This document shows positions 33,889 to 46,523 of a stretch of DNA of 64,000 bases, piece after piece (the first letter of the stretch is position 1; the number at the start of each line of letters is the position of its first letter). The notes beneath the pieces were generated by a model, which was not told where the DNA came from, made no database searches, and saw only the letters and a program-made list of their open reading frames with translations. A program made the translations under genes and the position numbers. The stretch is from Oscillospiraceae bacterium. GTDB taxonomy: Bacteria > Bacillota > Clostridia > Oscillospirales > Oscillospiraceae. The DNA is taken from assembly GCA_021202845.1 (NCBI GenBank), contig JAJQCF010000008.1, forward strand, positions 41,224-105,223, given 5' to 3'.

Positions 33889-35346
33889 TTACTCTTCCTC
33901 GTCGTAGCGCACGGCGCGGTCGAAGAGCTCCTCGACCTCCGCGTTGGGCGCTTCGGTGACGAGGGAGACGATGACGGCGGCGAGCAGTCCGGCTATGAAG
34001 CCCGGCGCCAGCTCGTAGATGCCGGTGAAGGAGAGAAAGGCGTACCAAACGGCGTCCACCACCGCGCCGACTATTATGCCCGCCAGAGCGCCCTTGAAGC
34101 TGAGGCGCTTCCAGAAAAGGCTGAGCAGTATAACGGGGCCGAAAGCGGAGCCGAACAGTCCCCATGCGTTGGAGACGAGGTCCATTATCGAGCCGGCGTT
34201 GGGGTTGGAGGCGACCATGAGCGCGACTATTGCCAGTACCAAAACCACGACGCGGCCTATCCACAGCATTTCGCCGTCCTTGGCCTTGTTTTTGCGGAAA
34301 ACGGGCTTGTAAACGTCGCTGGCGAAAGCGGAGGCGGCGGAGAGCAGCTGGCTGTCCGCCGTGCTCATGGACGCGGCCAAAACCGCGGAGAGCAGTATGC
34401 CGGAGATAATGCCGGGGAAGATTTTGCGCACAATGGCGATGAACACGAGCGAGTTTTCGTTAATGCTCTCGTCGAAGCCGAGGAACATACGTCCGATAAC
34501 GCCGATGAGCGCCGCAAACACCAGAACGAGCACCGTCCAGACAATGCCGATTTTTGCGGACTGCTTCAGCGTCTTTTGCGATTTAAGGGACATGAAGCGA
34601 ATAATTATGTGCGGCATACCGAAGTAGCCCAGACCCCAAGCCAGACCGGAGACAATCTCTGTCCAGTCGGAGAACGGGTTCCAGTAGTTTTCCGTGAACT
34701 CCGCCGTGGCCGAGGTGTCCAGCGCGGCAGCGGCGAAAATGGGCGCTATCATCATGGCCACGAATATGAGCATACCTTGGAAGAAGTCCGTCCAGCAGAC
34801 GGCGGAGAAGCCGCCGAGGAACGTGTAGCCCACTATTATGAGCGCGGCCAGATACATGGCCGTGGTGGTTTCAAGGCCGATGACAGTGTGGAACAGCGTC
34901 CCGCAGGCCTTGATGCTGGAGGCGCAGTATATGGTGTAGGCCACAAGGAACACCACGGCGCATATCACCTGCAGAGCGTGAGAGGAGGACAAAAAGCGGT
35001 TCGTCAGGTACTGCGGTATGGTGATGGAGTCGTTGGCGACAATCGAGAACCGGCGCAGGCGCGGCGCTTCGATTATCCAGCTTAACGCATAGCCGATGGC
35101 CAGACCGACGGGTATCCAAATCTGCCCCAGACCGAAAGCGTAAATTGATGTCGGCAGACCCATGAGCAGCCACGCGCTCATGTCCGAAGCCCCCGCTGAA
35201 AGTCCGCCTACCCAAGGGCCCATCTGACGGTCGCCCAAGAAGTATGTTTTTTCGCCGCCGTGTCTGCTCTTGAAGAAAAAGTAGACGCCGACGCCGAGCA
35301 TAAAGCCGAGGTAGATGACGAATACGATTATTTCCGATATTTCCAT
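33889..35346 (-). CDS. putP: Sodium/proline symporter (SSS family)
   Basis: 485 residues from ATG 35346 (MEISEIIVFVIYLGFMLGVG); ATG 35361 is an alternative, but GGGAGTGGG lies correctly before 35346. About thirteen membrane segments. GLSAGASDMSAWLLMGLPTS and the FPGIISGILLSAVLAASMST segment hold the Na+ site residues of PutP. A short acidic tail ends YDEEE. It takes up proline with sodium for osmotic balance or fermentation. Substrate could vary within the family. Confidence 0.92.
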   Translation of the reverse strand: MEISEIIVFVIYLGFMLGVGVYFFFKSRHGGEKTYFLGDRQMGPWVGGLSAGASDMSAWLLMGLPTSIYAFGLGQIWIPVGLAIGYALSWIIEAPRLRRFSIVANDSITIPQYLTNRFLSSSHALQVICAVVFLVAYTIYCASSIKACGTLFHTVIGLETTTAMYLAALIIVGYTFLGGFSAVCWTDFFQGMLIFVAMMIAPIFAAAALDTSATAEFTENYWNPFSDWTEIVSGLAWGLGYFGMPHIIIRFMSLKSQKTLKQSAKIGIVWTVLVLVFAALIGVIGRMFLGFDESINENSLVFIAIVRKIFPGIISGILLSAVLAASMSTADSQLLSAASAFASDVYKPVFRKNKAKDGEMLWIGRVVVLVLAIVALMVASNPNAGSIMDLVSNAWGLFGSAFGPVILLSLFWKRLSFKGALAGIIVGAVVDAVWYAFLSFTGIYELAPGFIAGLLAAVIVSLVTEAPNAEVEELFDRAVRYDEEE

Positions 35347-35376
35347 AAGTCCCACTCCCATTTATATTTTTTCAGG

Positions 35377-35400
35377 TTCCTTTTGCCGCGGCAAGAGGAA
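35377..35400. promoter_or_regulatory. Near-perfect 24-base palindrome upstream of putP
   Basis: Bases 35377-35400 read almost the same on both strands, with the centre TTGCCGCGGCAA and one symmetric mismatch pair. It lies in the putP leader between promoter and start codon. It could be an operator or an RNA hairpin; there is no U run, so it is not a terminator. Confidence 0.5.
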
Positions 35401-35415
35401 TCTGAATATTTATTT

Positions 35416-35444
35416 ATTTTACTATATCGGATTATACATTTCAA
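35416..35444 (-). promoter_or_regulatory. Promoter of putP
   Basis: Minus-strand TTGAAA (35439-35444), 17-base spacer, TAAAAT (35416-35421), about 70 bases before the ATG. Confidence 0.6.
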
Positions 35445-35513
35445 GATAAAATTGGCCGGCAGCGATGTAAATCGTTAAATTAAAGAAATAAGACGTAATT
35501 CGGGTGTGGTTTT

Positions 35514-36740
35514 TTAATTATTTTGAACACTTTTTCGCTCCGCGGTGTAAGCGGATGTTTCCGCCAGCGCGAAGGCGGCGGTGAGCGCCAGCGCGGCCAG
35601 CAGCGCGGCGGCGCCGTAGCGCATGGGCAGCAGGTAGCGCATTTTTAGATAGGCGTGGTAGCCCAGCAGCGAAGCAAAGCTGACGCACATCGGCACGGCA
35701 AAGAGCTTGGGGACGATAAACGCGAAAGCCACCGAGAGCGCGTCGGCGATGAAAAAGTAGCGGTCGTGCATATGCGGCAGCAGGAAGGGGATGCCTATGC
35801 AAAGCAGCAGAGCGCAGGCCAGCGCCGCGGCGTCGGTTATGTTCGCGCGGCGATAAAACATCAGCGCGAGCAGCCCCGCCGTGAAAGCGGCGGCAGCCGC
35901 AATGCCGAGCGCGGAGGCCAGCTCCGTGTTTTCCACATTGCCGAAAAACGCGAACACGGAGGAGGAGTTGTAGTTCAGGCTGTCGCCGACAGAGGAGGCT
36001 TGGTTGAAGTAGAGCAGCAGCGTGTCCCAAAACTCCCGCCCCTGTGCTACGGCGGGCAGCACCACCAGCACGTATGTCACGGGAAAGGCGGCAAGGTGGT
36101 ACCAGCGCACGCGGCGCGTATAGAGAAACAGCACGAATATCGGCATTATAAAAACGGCCTGCAGCTTAAAGGCAAACGACAGGGCGACGGATATAACGCT
36201 GAGCGTCGGTTTGCCGTCCAGCGCGAAATATATGCTGAAAACGGCGAAAGCGGCGTAAATACTGTCGCACTGCCCCCAGAGCGCGCCGTTGAGCACGACG
36301 GTGGGCAGAAAGAGCGTGACGAAGAACGCCGCCAGCAGGGGACGCGGTGTTTTGTAAAATACATAAGTGAGCCGCATGACGCCCCAAGCGAGGACGAAGT
36401 CGAAGAAAATGCTCAGCAGCTTTATTAAATACAGGTCGCTGACGCCGCTGTAGGAAAACAGCGCTAAAAAATATAAATATGGCACGTTGTAGTTGCCCAC
36501 GCTGCCGCCCAGCGCGCTCCAGCCGCCGTTTTCCGCAAAGTAGGCGACCCAGCGGGTGAGGAAGTTTTGGTAGTCCAGCGTCTCATAGCTCAGGCAGACG
36601 CCGCGCAGCGTGAGCGCCGCCAAAATCAGCGCTGCTGAGACGAAAAGCCGCGCCTTCGTCTTCAGCAGCCCCTCAAGATAGAGCATGACGAGGGCGAGTA
36701 TACCTATTATAATAAGCCCGATTACGGCAAAGGTCTCCAT
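35514..36740 (-). CDS. Polytopic membrane protein, probable GT-C glycosyltransferase
   Basis: 408 residues with about ten membrane segments. An early extracellular loop has SYETLDYQNFLTRWVAYFAE, and NGALWGQCDSIYAAFAVFSI with LSFAFKLQAVFIMPIF follow, as in mannosyltransferase-like (Gpi18/PMT-type) GT-C proteins that use polyprenyl-phosphate sugars. The late motif LLPHMHDRYFFIADAL is also typical of this group. The acceptor is unknown. It is monocistronic, divergent from rpoB. The glycosyltransferase call is inferred from fold-like pattern rather than a catalytic motif. Confidence 0.75.
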   Translation of the reverse strand: METFAVIGLIIIGILALVMLYLEGLLKTKARLFVSAALILAALTLRGVCLSYETLDYQNFLTRWVAYFAENGGWSALGGSVGNYNVPYLYFLALFSYSGVSDLYLIKLLSIFFDFVLAWGVMRLTYVFYKTPRPLLAAFFVTLFLPTVVLNGALWGQCDSIYAAFAVFSIYFALDGKPTLSVISVALSFAFKLQAVFIMPIFVLFLYTRRVRWYHLAAFPVTYVLVVLPAVAQGREFWDTLLLYFNQASSVGDSLNYNSSSVFAFFGNVENTELASALGIAAAAAFTAGLLALMFYRRANITDAAALACALLLCIGIPFLLPHMHDRYFFIADALSVAFAFIVPKLFAVPMCVSFASLLGYHAYLKMRYLLPMRYGAAALLAALALTAAFALAETSAYTAERKSVQNN

Positions 36741-36787
36741 AAAATGTTCCGACGCTCCCCGAATTTTCCCGAAAAGTAAAAAAACCC

Positions 36788-36816
36788 TTGACTAATCAAG
36801 GGCGGCATGATAAAAT
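36788..36816 (+). promoter_or_regulatory. Promoter of rpoBC
   Basis: TTGACT (36788-36793), 17-base spacer, TAAAAT (36811-36816) with a TG one base upstream of the -10. It gives a leader of about 140 bases before rpoB. Confidence 0.8.
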
Positions 36817-36833
36817 GAAGTGCTATGTTTGAC

Positions 36834-36860
36834 GGGGTAAACGCATTTTACCCCATTTTT
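36834..36860 (+). terminator. Possible attenuator in the rpoB leader
   Basis: GGGGTAAA (36834-36841) pairs with TTTACCCC (36847-36854), followed directly by ATTTTT. It starts about 12 bases after the expected transcript start. A short terminator-like hairpin here could tune polymerase synthesis. The remaining leader to 36965 shows no other structure I recognise. Confidence 0.55.
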
Positions 36861-36965
36861 ACCACAAACCTATTATAACACAATTTCCTGTGATTGCAAC
36901 ACCACACCGGCGGATTCTGACAACCTCGCCGGGCGTTTCATCAACATTCAAAGGAGTGATGGCCA

Positions 36966-39900
36966 ATGCCAAAGGAAGTCTATTACGGCAAAACGCTGCG
37001 CCACAGCTTTGCCCGTACGGAAGAAATCCAAGATATGCCCCACCTGCTGGAAATCCAGAAGAACTCTTACAAATGGTTTGTAGAGGAAGGATTAAAGCAG
37101 GTCTTTAACGAGGTCGAGTCGGTTTCGGACTACTCCGGCAACCTTGAGCTGAGCTTTGTGGGTTACTCCATGAACGAGCCGCCCAAGTACACCGAGATGG
37201 AGTGCAAGGCGCGCGATGCCACGTATGCGGCACCACTGCGCGTCAGCGTCCGCCTGCACAACAAGGAGACGGACGAAATAAAGGAGCAGGAGATTTTTAT
37301 GGGCGACTTCCCCATAATGACCGCCAGCGGTACCTTTATAATAAACGGCGCGCAGCGCGTTATCGTCTCGCAGATAGTCCGCTCGCCCGGCATATACTTT
37401 GACAAGGCGACGGACAAGGCGCTCATGTCCACCTACGCCACCACCATAATCCCTTACCACGGCGCGTGGCTGGAGTTCGAGACGGACATAAACGACGTTT
37501 TCTACGTCCGCATAGACAAAAACCGCAAAATACCCGTCACTTGGTTCCTCAAGGGCATGGGACGCTATGAGGCGGACGAGCCCAGCACGTGGCTCAGCTG
37601 CGCCGACACGGTGGGCGGCTGCGTCACCGACGAGGCAATAAAGACCATTTTCGGCGACGACCAGCGCATTGTCGCCACTCTGGAAAAGGACACCTGCCCC
37701 ACGCGCGAGGAGTGCCTTATTGAAATATACAAGAAGCTGCGCCCGGGCGACCCCCCGACGGTTGACAGCGCGGAAACGCTGCTGCACGGTCTTTTCTACG
37801 ACCACCGCCGCTACGACATCTCCGCCGTCGGCCGCTACAAGTTCAACAAAAAGCTGGCCATTGCCGCGCGCATCAGCGGCCACACCTTGGCCGCGCCCGT
37901 GGCCGACCCGCGCACCGGCGAGGTCATGGCGGAGGCGGGCGAGGTGCTCTCCCGCGCCAAGGCCGACGAGATTGAAAACGCCGGCGTCTGCGAGTGCTGG
38001 ATTGAGGCCGAGGGCAAGGCCGTGCGCGTATTCACAAACGGCATGGTCAAGCTCGAATCCCTCACCGGCCTTGACCCGCAGGAGCTGGGAATCAAGGAAA
38101 AGGTGCGCGCCATAATCCTCAACAGCCTCATCGAGCAGGCGGACGGCGACGAGGAAGCGCTTAAATCTCTTATACGCGAGAACATCACCCTGCTCATTCC
38201 GCGCCACATAATTCTGGACGATATATTTGCCTCTGTCAACTACCTCAACTGCCTTGCGATGGGCATAGGTGCGGCGGACGACATCGACCACCTCGGCAAC
38301 CGCCGCATAAGAAGCGTGGGAGAGCTGCTGCAAAACCAGTTCCGCATAGGCTTCAGCCGCATGGAGCGCGTTATCCGCGAGCGCATGACGCTGCAGGACT
38401 TGGACGTTGTTACCCCGCAGTCGCTTATCAATATCCGTCCTGTGACGGCGGCGATAAAGGAGTTTTTCGGCTCCTCGCCTCTGAGCCAGTTCATGGACCA
38501 GACGAACCCGCTGGCGGAATTGACGCACAAGCGCCGCATTTCCGCCCTCGGCCCCGGCGGCCTGAGCCGCGAGAGAGCGTCGTTCGACGTGCGTGACGTC
38601 CACTACAGCCACTATGGCCGTATGTGCCCGATTGAGACGCCTGAAGGCCCGAACATAGGACTTATAAACTACCTCGCGTCCTACGCCCGCGTGAACGAGT
38701 ACGGTTTTATGATAACCCCGTACCGCCGCGTGGAGCATGTCCGCGATGAGAACGGCAAGATAATTGCCAACCACGTCACCGACGAGGTCACTTACATGAC
38801 CGCCGACGTGGAGGATAACTACACCGTCTGTCAGGCCACGGAGCCTATGGACGAGGACAACAACATCGTAAACCGCCGTGTTGTCTGCCGTCACCGCGAC
38901 GAGATTATCGAGGTGGACGCCGACCGCGTGGACTACATCGACATCAGCCCGCGCATGATGTTCTCCATCGCCACGTCCATGATACCGTTCCTCGAAAACG
39001 ACGACGCCAACCGCGCGCTCATGGGCGCGAACATGCAGCGTCAGGCCGTGCCCCTGCTGAAAACCGAGGCGCCCATAGTCGCCACCGGCATAGAGCACAA
39101 GTGCGCCGTGGACTCCGGAGTTGTCATTCTGGCCGAGGGCAGCGGCGTTGTCAGCGGAGTTTCCGGCACGGGTGTCACCGTGCGCTACGACTCCGGCGAG
39201 ACAAAGACCTACGAACTTATTAAGTTCGCCCGCTCCAACCAAGGCACCTGCTTCAACCAGCGCCCGATAGTTTCCGTGGGCGACAGGGTAGAGGAGGGCG
39301 ACGTTATTGCCGACGGCCCCTCCACCGCGCAGGGCGAGCTTTCGCTGGGCAAAAACGTGCTCGTCGGCTTCATGACGTGGGAAGGCTACAACTACGAGGA
39401 CGCCATTCTTATCAACGAGCGCCTTGTTATGGAGGACGTTTTCACCTCCATTCACGTTGAGGAGTATGAGTGCGACGCGCGCGACACCAAGCTCGGCCCA
39501 GAGGAGATTACGCGCGACATTTCCGGCGTCGGCGACGACGCGCTCAAGTATTTGGACGAGCGCGGCATAATCTGCATCGGCGCCGAAGTCCGTGCCGGCG
39601 ACATACTTGTGGGCAAGGTCACGCCCAAGGGCGAAACCGACCTCACCGCCGAGGAGCGCCTGCTGCGCGCCATATTCGGCGAAAAAGCGCGCGAGGTGCG
39701 CGATACCTCGCTCAAGGTGCCGCACGGCGAGAGCGGCATTGTTGTGGACGTTAAAGTGTTCACCCGCGAAAACGGCGACGAAATGGGACCCGGCGTCAAT
39801 CAGGTCGTCCGCGTGTTCATCGCCCAGAAGCGTAAAATATCCGTCGGCGACAAGATGGCCGGCCGCCACGGCAACAAGGGCGTTGTCAGCCGCATACTGC

Positions 39901-40730
39901 CGCAGGAGGATATGCCCTATATGCCCGACGGCACCCCGCTGGACATCGTGCTGAACCCGCTGGGCGTTCCTTCACGTATGAACATCGGTCAGGTGCTGGA
40001 GGTTCACCTCGGCTACGCGGCGCAGGCGCTGGGCTGGAAGGTCGCCACGCCTATCTTCAACGGCGCGAACGAGAGCGAAATACGCAAGACCCTCGAGTTC
40101 GCCGGACTGCGCAGCGACGGCAAGAGCGTGCTCTACGACGGCCGCACCGGCAACCCGTTCGATAACCCCGTAACCGTCGGCTACGTCTACTTCCTCAAGC
40201 TGCACCACCTTGTTGACGACAAGATGCACGCCCGCTCCACCGGCCCCTACTCGCTGGTGACGCAGCAGCCGCTGGGCGGCAAGGCTCAGTTCGGCGGCCA
40301 GCGCTTCGGCGAAATGGAGGTTTGGGCTCTGGAGGCCTACGGCGCGGCTTACACGCTGCAGGAGATACTGACCGTCAAGTCCGACGACGTCACGGGCCGT
40401 GTCCGCACATACGAGGCCATAGTCAAGGGTCACAACATCCCGCAGCCCGGCGTGCCGGAGAGCTTCAAGGTGCTTGTTAAGGAATTGCAGTCCCTGTGCT
40501 TGGACGTGCGCGTTCTTGACAAGGACGGCAACGAAATCGAGCTCAAGGACAACGATGACGACGACTTCACGCCGAACTTCAGCGCCATAGACAACGACTA
40601 CCACTCCAACGATGAGGAAATCGAGGCCGCCGGCTACGCTATCGAGGAAATTGACGAGAGCGAGCTGGAGCTTGACGAGCCCGAAGCGAACGATTTTGAC
40701 GACGAAGAAGATTTTGAGGAGGAGGACTGA
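36966..40730 (+). CDS. rpoB: DNA-directed RNA polymerase subunit beta
   Basis: 1254 residues. The rifampicin region ([20 protein letters not shown], then [12 protein letters not shown], ~502-533) is intact apart from proline 505 where E. coli has Gln510. KKxMVxRHGNKG-type catalytic elements appear as [14 protein letters not shown], and [20 protein letters not shown] is present. The protein ends in a ~55-residue very acidic tail (DDDDFTP to EEDFEEED), longer than in Bacillus. The start ATG follows AAAGGAGTG. rpoC begins one base after the stop. The rplJ-rplL genes that usually precede rpoB are absent. Confidence 0.98.
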   Translation: MPKEVYYGKTLRHSFARTEEIQDMPHLLEIQKNSYKWFVEEGLKQVFNEVESVSDYSGNLELSFVGYSMNEPPKYTEMECKARDATYAAPLRVSVRLHNKETDEIKEQEIFMGDFPIMTASGTFIINGAQRVIVSQIVRSPGIYFDKATDKALMSTYATTIIPYHGAWLEFETDINDVFYVRIDKNRKIPVTWFLKGMGRYEADEPSTWLSCADTVGGCVTDEAIKTIFGDDQRIVATLEKDTCPTREECLIEIYKKLRPGDPPTVDSAETLLHGLFYDHRRYDISAVGRYKFNKKLAIAARISGHTLAAPVADPRTGEVMAEAGEVLSRAKADEIENAGVCECWIEAEGKAVRVFTNGMVKLESLTGLDPQELGIKEKVRAIILNSLIEQADGDEEALKSLIRENITLLIPRHIILDDIFASVNYLNCLAMGIGAADDIDHLGNRRIRSVGELLQNQFRIGFSRMERVIRERMTLQDLDVVTPQSLINIRPVTAAIKEFFGSSPLSQFMDQTNPLAELTHKRRISALGPGGLSRERASFDVRDVHYSHYGRMCPIETPEGPNIGLINYLASYARVNEYGFMITPYRRVEHVRDENGKIIANHVTDEVTYMTADVEDNYTVCQATEPMDEDNNIVNRRVVCRHRDEIIEVDADRVDYIDISPRMMFSIATSMIPFLENDDANRALMGANMQRQAVPLLKTEAPIVATGIEHKCAVDSGVVILAEGSGVVSGVSGTGVTVRYDSGETKTYELIKFARSNQGTCFNQRPIVSVGDRVEEGDVIADGPSTAQGELSLGKNVLVGFMTWEGYNYEDAILINERLVMEDVFTSIHVEEYECDARDTKLGPEEITRDISGVGDDALKYLDERGIICIGAEVRAGDILVGKVTPKGETDLTAEERLLRAIFGEKAREVRDTSLKVPHGESGIVVDVKVFTRENGDEMGPGVNQVVRVFIAQKRKISVGDKMAGRHGNKGVVSRILPQEDMPYMPDGTPLDIVLNPLGVPSRMNIGQVLEVHLGYAAQALGWKVATPIFNGANESEIRKTLEFAGLRSDGKSVLYDGRTGNPFDNPVTVGYVYFLKLHHLVDDKMHARSTGPYSLVTQQPLGGKAQFGGQRFGEMEVWALEAYGAAYTLQEILTVKSDDVTGRVRTYEAIVKGHNIPQPGVPESFKVLVKELQSLCLDVRVLDKDGNEIELKDNDDDDFTPNFSAIDNDYHSNDEEIEAAGYAIEEIDESELELDEPEANDFDDEEDFEEED

Positions 40731-40731
40731 A

Positions 40732-44505
<3,774 letters not shown>

Positions 44506-44527
44506 GCGCAGAATATAACCACCCCAA

Positions 44528-44562
44528 AAAACGGGCTGCACCGCAAAGGCGCAGCCCGTTTT
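44528..44562 (+). terminator. Intrinsic terminator after rpoC
   Basis: AAAACGGGCTGC (44528-44539) pairs with GCAGCCCGTTTT (44551-44562); the stem ends in T4. It marks the end of the host-like GC-rich block. Confidence 0.88.
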
Positions 44563-44623
44563 GAATTAAATTAGCTCTCTGTCGGGAGAGGTGGTTAGAA
44601 AACGGCTGGAACAAAACTCTGAT

Positions 44624-46276
44624 TTACAAACCCGTTCCCGCCTCCGGCGCTGTTTTTTGTTGGTACAGACGCATGAGGGTGGCCACGCAGGCGGATTCTG
44701 TTGTGTCGCGGACGGAGAAGCCGTAGGCTTGCATTACGGCGCGGTCGTTTTGCTGGTGGGCGGTGCGCAGCTCGGGCGGCATGGTCAGCTCGTCGTAGAG
44801 GTCGGCGAGGCTGCTGTCGGGGTAGAGGGCGCGGGCGTCAAGAATGGCCTGCGCGGTCTGCTCAATCTTCGCCTTTTGCGCGTCGGTTGGCTCCGGCCAC
44901 GGGAAATTGTTGTAGACAATATCCTTGGAGTAGCGATAGTCGCTTTTCAATCGCCCGCAAACCGCCCGCATCCATGCCATATGGACGTTGGAGGTCAACA
45001 CGCCGAAATGATAAAGAGTGGCATTGGGTATTATTTGCACTAAATTAGATGCAATGGTTTCTTTATCCATAAAACCCATCGGAACATAACGTCTTTTTTC
45101 AGATGAGACACCGGGAACAATTATATAATCAGAATCTGGCTGCGCAATTTGGCAGAACAGTGTAGGCGTTTCTGCAAATTTTCTGGTTGCCGCCGCTTTG
45201 CTTGATGCTCGAAATTCACGTACATAGTCAATTCTTCGCATAACTTCTTTACAGGAACGTAACTCATTTGGCACAGCATTTACGAGCCAAAGACAATAAC
45301 GCTTTTTGTTATTGATAAATTCATCTGCACCCAAGTAAAGATGAATCCATTTTTCTGCAAGAGGTTCGGCTGCAATTAAGTCATTTTTCTCTTGCTCGGT
45401 GAGAATAAATCCTCCGCCATCGCGGGGCATACTGCCAAAAAACATTTTCGGTACATCACAAATTGGCGTACTCCTGCTTTCTACAAAAACATTGTCCGCA
45501 TCTAAAATATATCCGTTAATGTTGTGAACTGTTTGCTTCCTGTCATTTGTGTAGATTACTTTGTCATTTTGATTAGGAGCAGCGCTAAATCCCACAATAA
45601 TACAATGTACATGAGCCTTTACTTTTGCTTCACTGTCCCACCTAAATGTACGGTACGCAAAATCAATATGTATACCCATATTAAATAGAGGTTTCCAAAC
45701 AGAAGCAACAGACTGACCTTGACAAATAGAATTTGTCGCAACAAAAGCACAGCGAATAGAAGTATTTTTAATTAGTCGAGTGGCTTTTGAAAACCAGCCA
45801 ACCACATAGTCTGCTTCGCCAATCTTTTTACATTCTGGAAATGCATCAGCAAGTTCCTCGTGCTGCTGCCGCGTCATCATCATGCCGCCGATAAACGGCG
45901 GGTTGCCCATAATATAATTCAGCTTATACTTCGGCACCACGCTCTCCCAGTCGATGCGCAGGGCGTTGCCCTCCGTGATGTTGGCGTTCGTTTTCAGCGG
46001 CAGGAAGTCGAGGCGCATGAGCACAATGCTCTCCGTCTCCTTCATCATCTGGCTCTCCGCTATCCACAGCGCGGTCTTGGCGACGGTGACGGCGAAGTCG
46101 TTTATCTCAATGCCGTAAAACTGGCTTATCGACACCTGTATAGGCGAGAGGCTTTCGTCGCCCAGCGCTATCTGCCCGTGCGAGAGCTCGCGCAGCACCT
46201 CGTTTTCCAGCCGCCGCAGACTGATGTAGGTCTCCGTCAAAAAGTTGCCGGAGCCGGCCGCAGGGTCTATGTAAAC
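44624..46276 (-). pseudogene. 5'-truncated MmeI/YeeA-like DNA methyltransferase
   Basis: The minus strand encodes ~550 residues from VYIDPAAGSGNFLTETYISL (motif I) through NPPFIGG (catalytic motif IV) to the C-terminal YDELTMPPELRTAHQQNDRA block typical of MmeI-like adenine methyltransferases (~900 residues when complete). The ~300 N-terminal residues are missing: upstream of about 46276 the homology stops and a TAG follows at 46331-46333. The apparent TTG at 46240 would start after motif I, so it is not a real start. The middle (about 45000-45850, target recognition region) is AT-rich, while both ends are GC-rich. Probably a dead remnant, although the C-terminal part is still an open frame. 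Confidence 0.8.
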
Positions 46277-46523
46277 AGAAGATTTGATACAAGGAAAACG
46301 GTCAAAACTGTCGAAAAAGGTGCAAAAATAGGGCTATCTGAGGAAATAATAAACCTCGATAGCCCATTTTTACAGTATTTTGATTCAGCCACAACCGACC
46401 CGCTGGGATTGATAGTTACACTTGCGGTGACTGATTTCGCAATAATTAAAATGTGCGAGGAAAAATTAAAAGGTGCAAAAACCTTATTTGATTTCCCCCC
46501 TCACAAACCTTACGGATTTCCTT
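46276..46523. other. Short AT-rich filler between broken methyltransferase and res
   Basis: About 250 bases with no assignable gene. It holds the hairpin at 46324-46372. A plus-strand frame is open through the whole stretch (ending at a TGA at 46540) and reads like protein (LDSPFLQYFDSATTDPLGLI, then HKPYGFPFIVSP), but it has no start of its own. It may be the tail of a lost gene or chance. Confidence 0.4.
46324..46372. terminator. Hairpin, probable bidirectional terminator of the defence operon
   Basis: Bases 46324-46343 pair with 46354-46372 (core GGGCTATC with GATAGCCC, plus GAGG with CCTC), flanked by A5 and T5. On the minus strand it lies about 150 bases after the res stop and ends in ATTTTTG. 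Confidence 0.7.

Noticed and set aside
45860..46275. Plus-strand frame opposite the 5' part of the broken methyltransferase
   Set aside because: This part is antisense to clear methyltransferase motifs; only the stretch after 46276 was kept as an open question.
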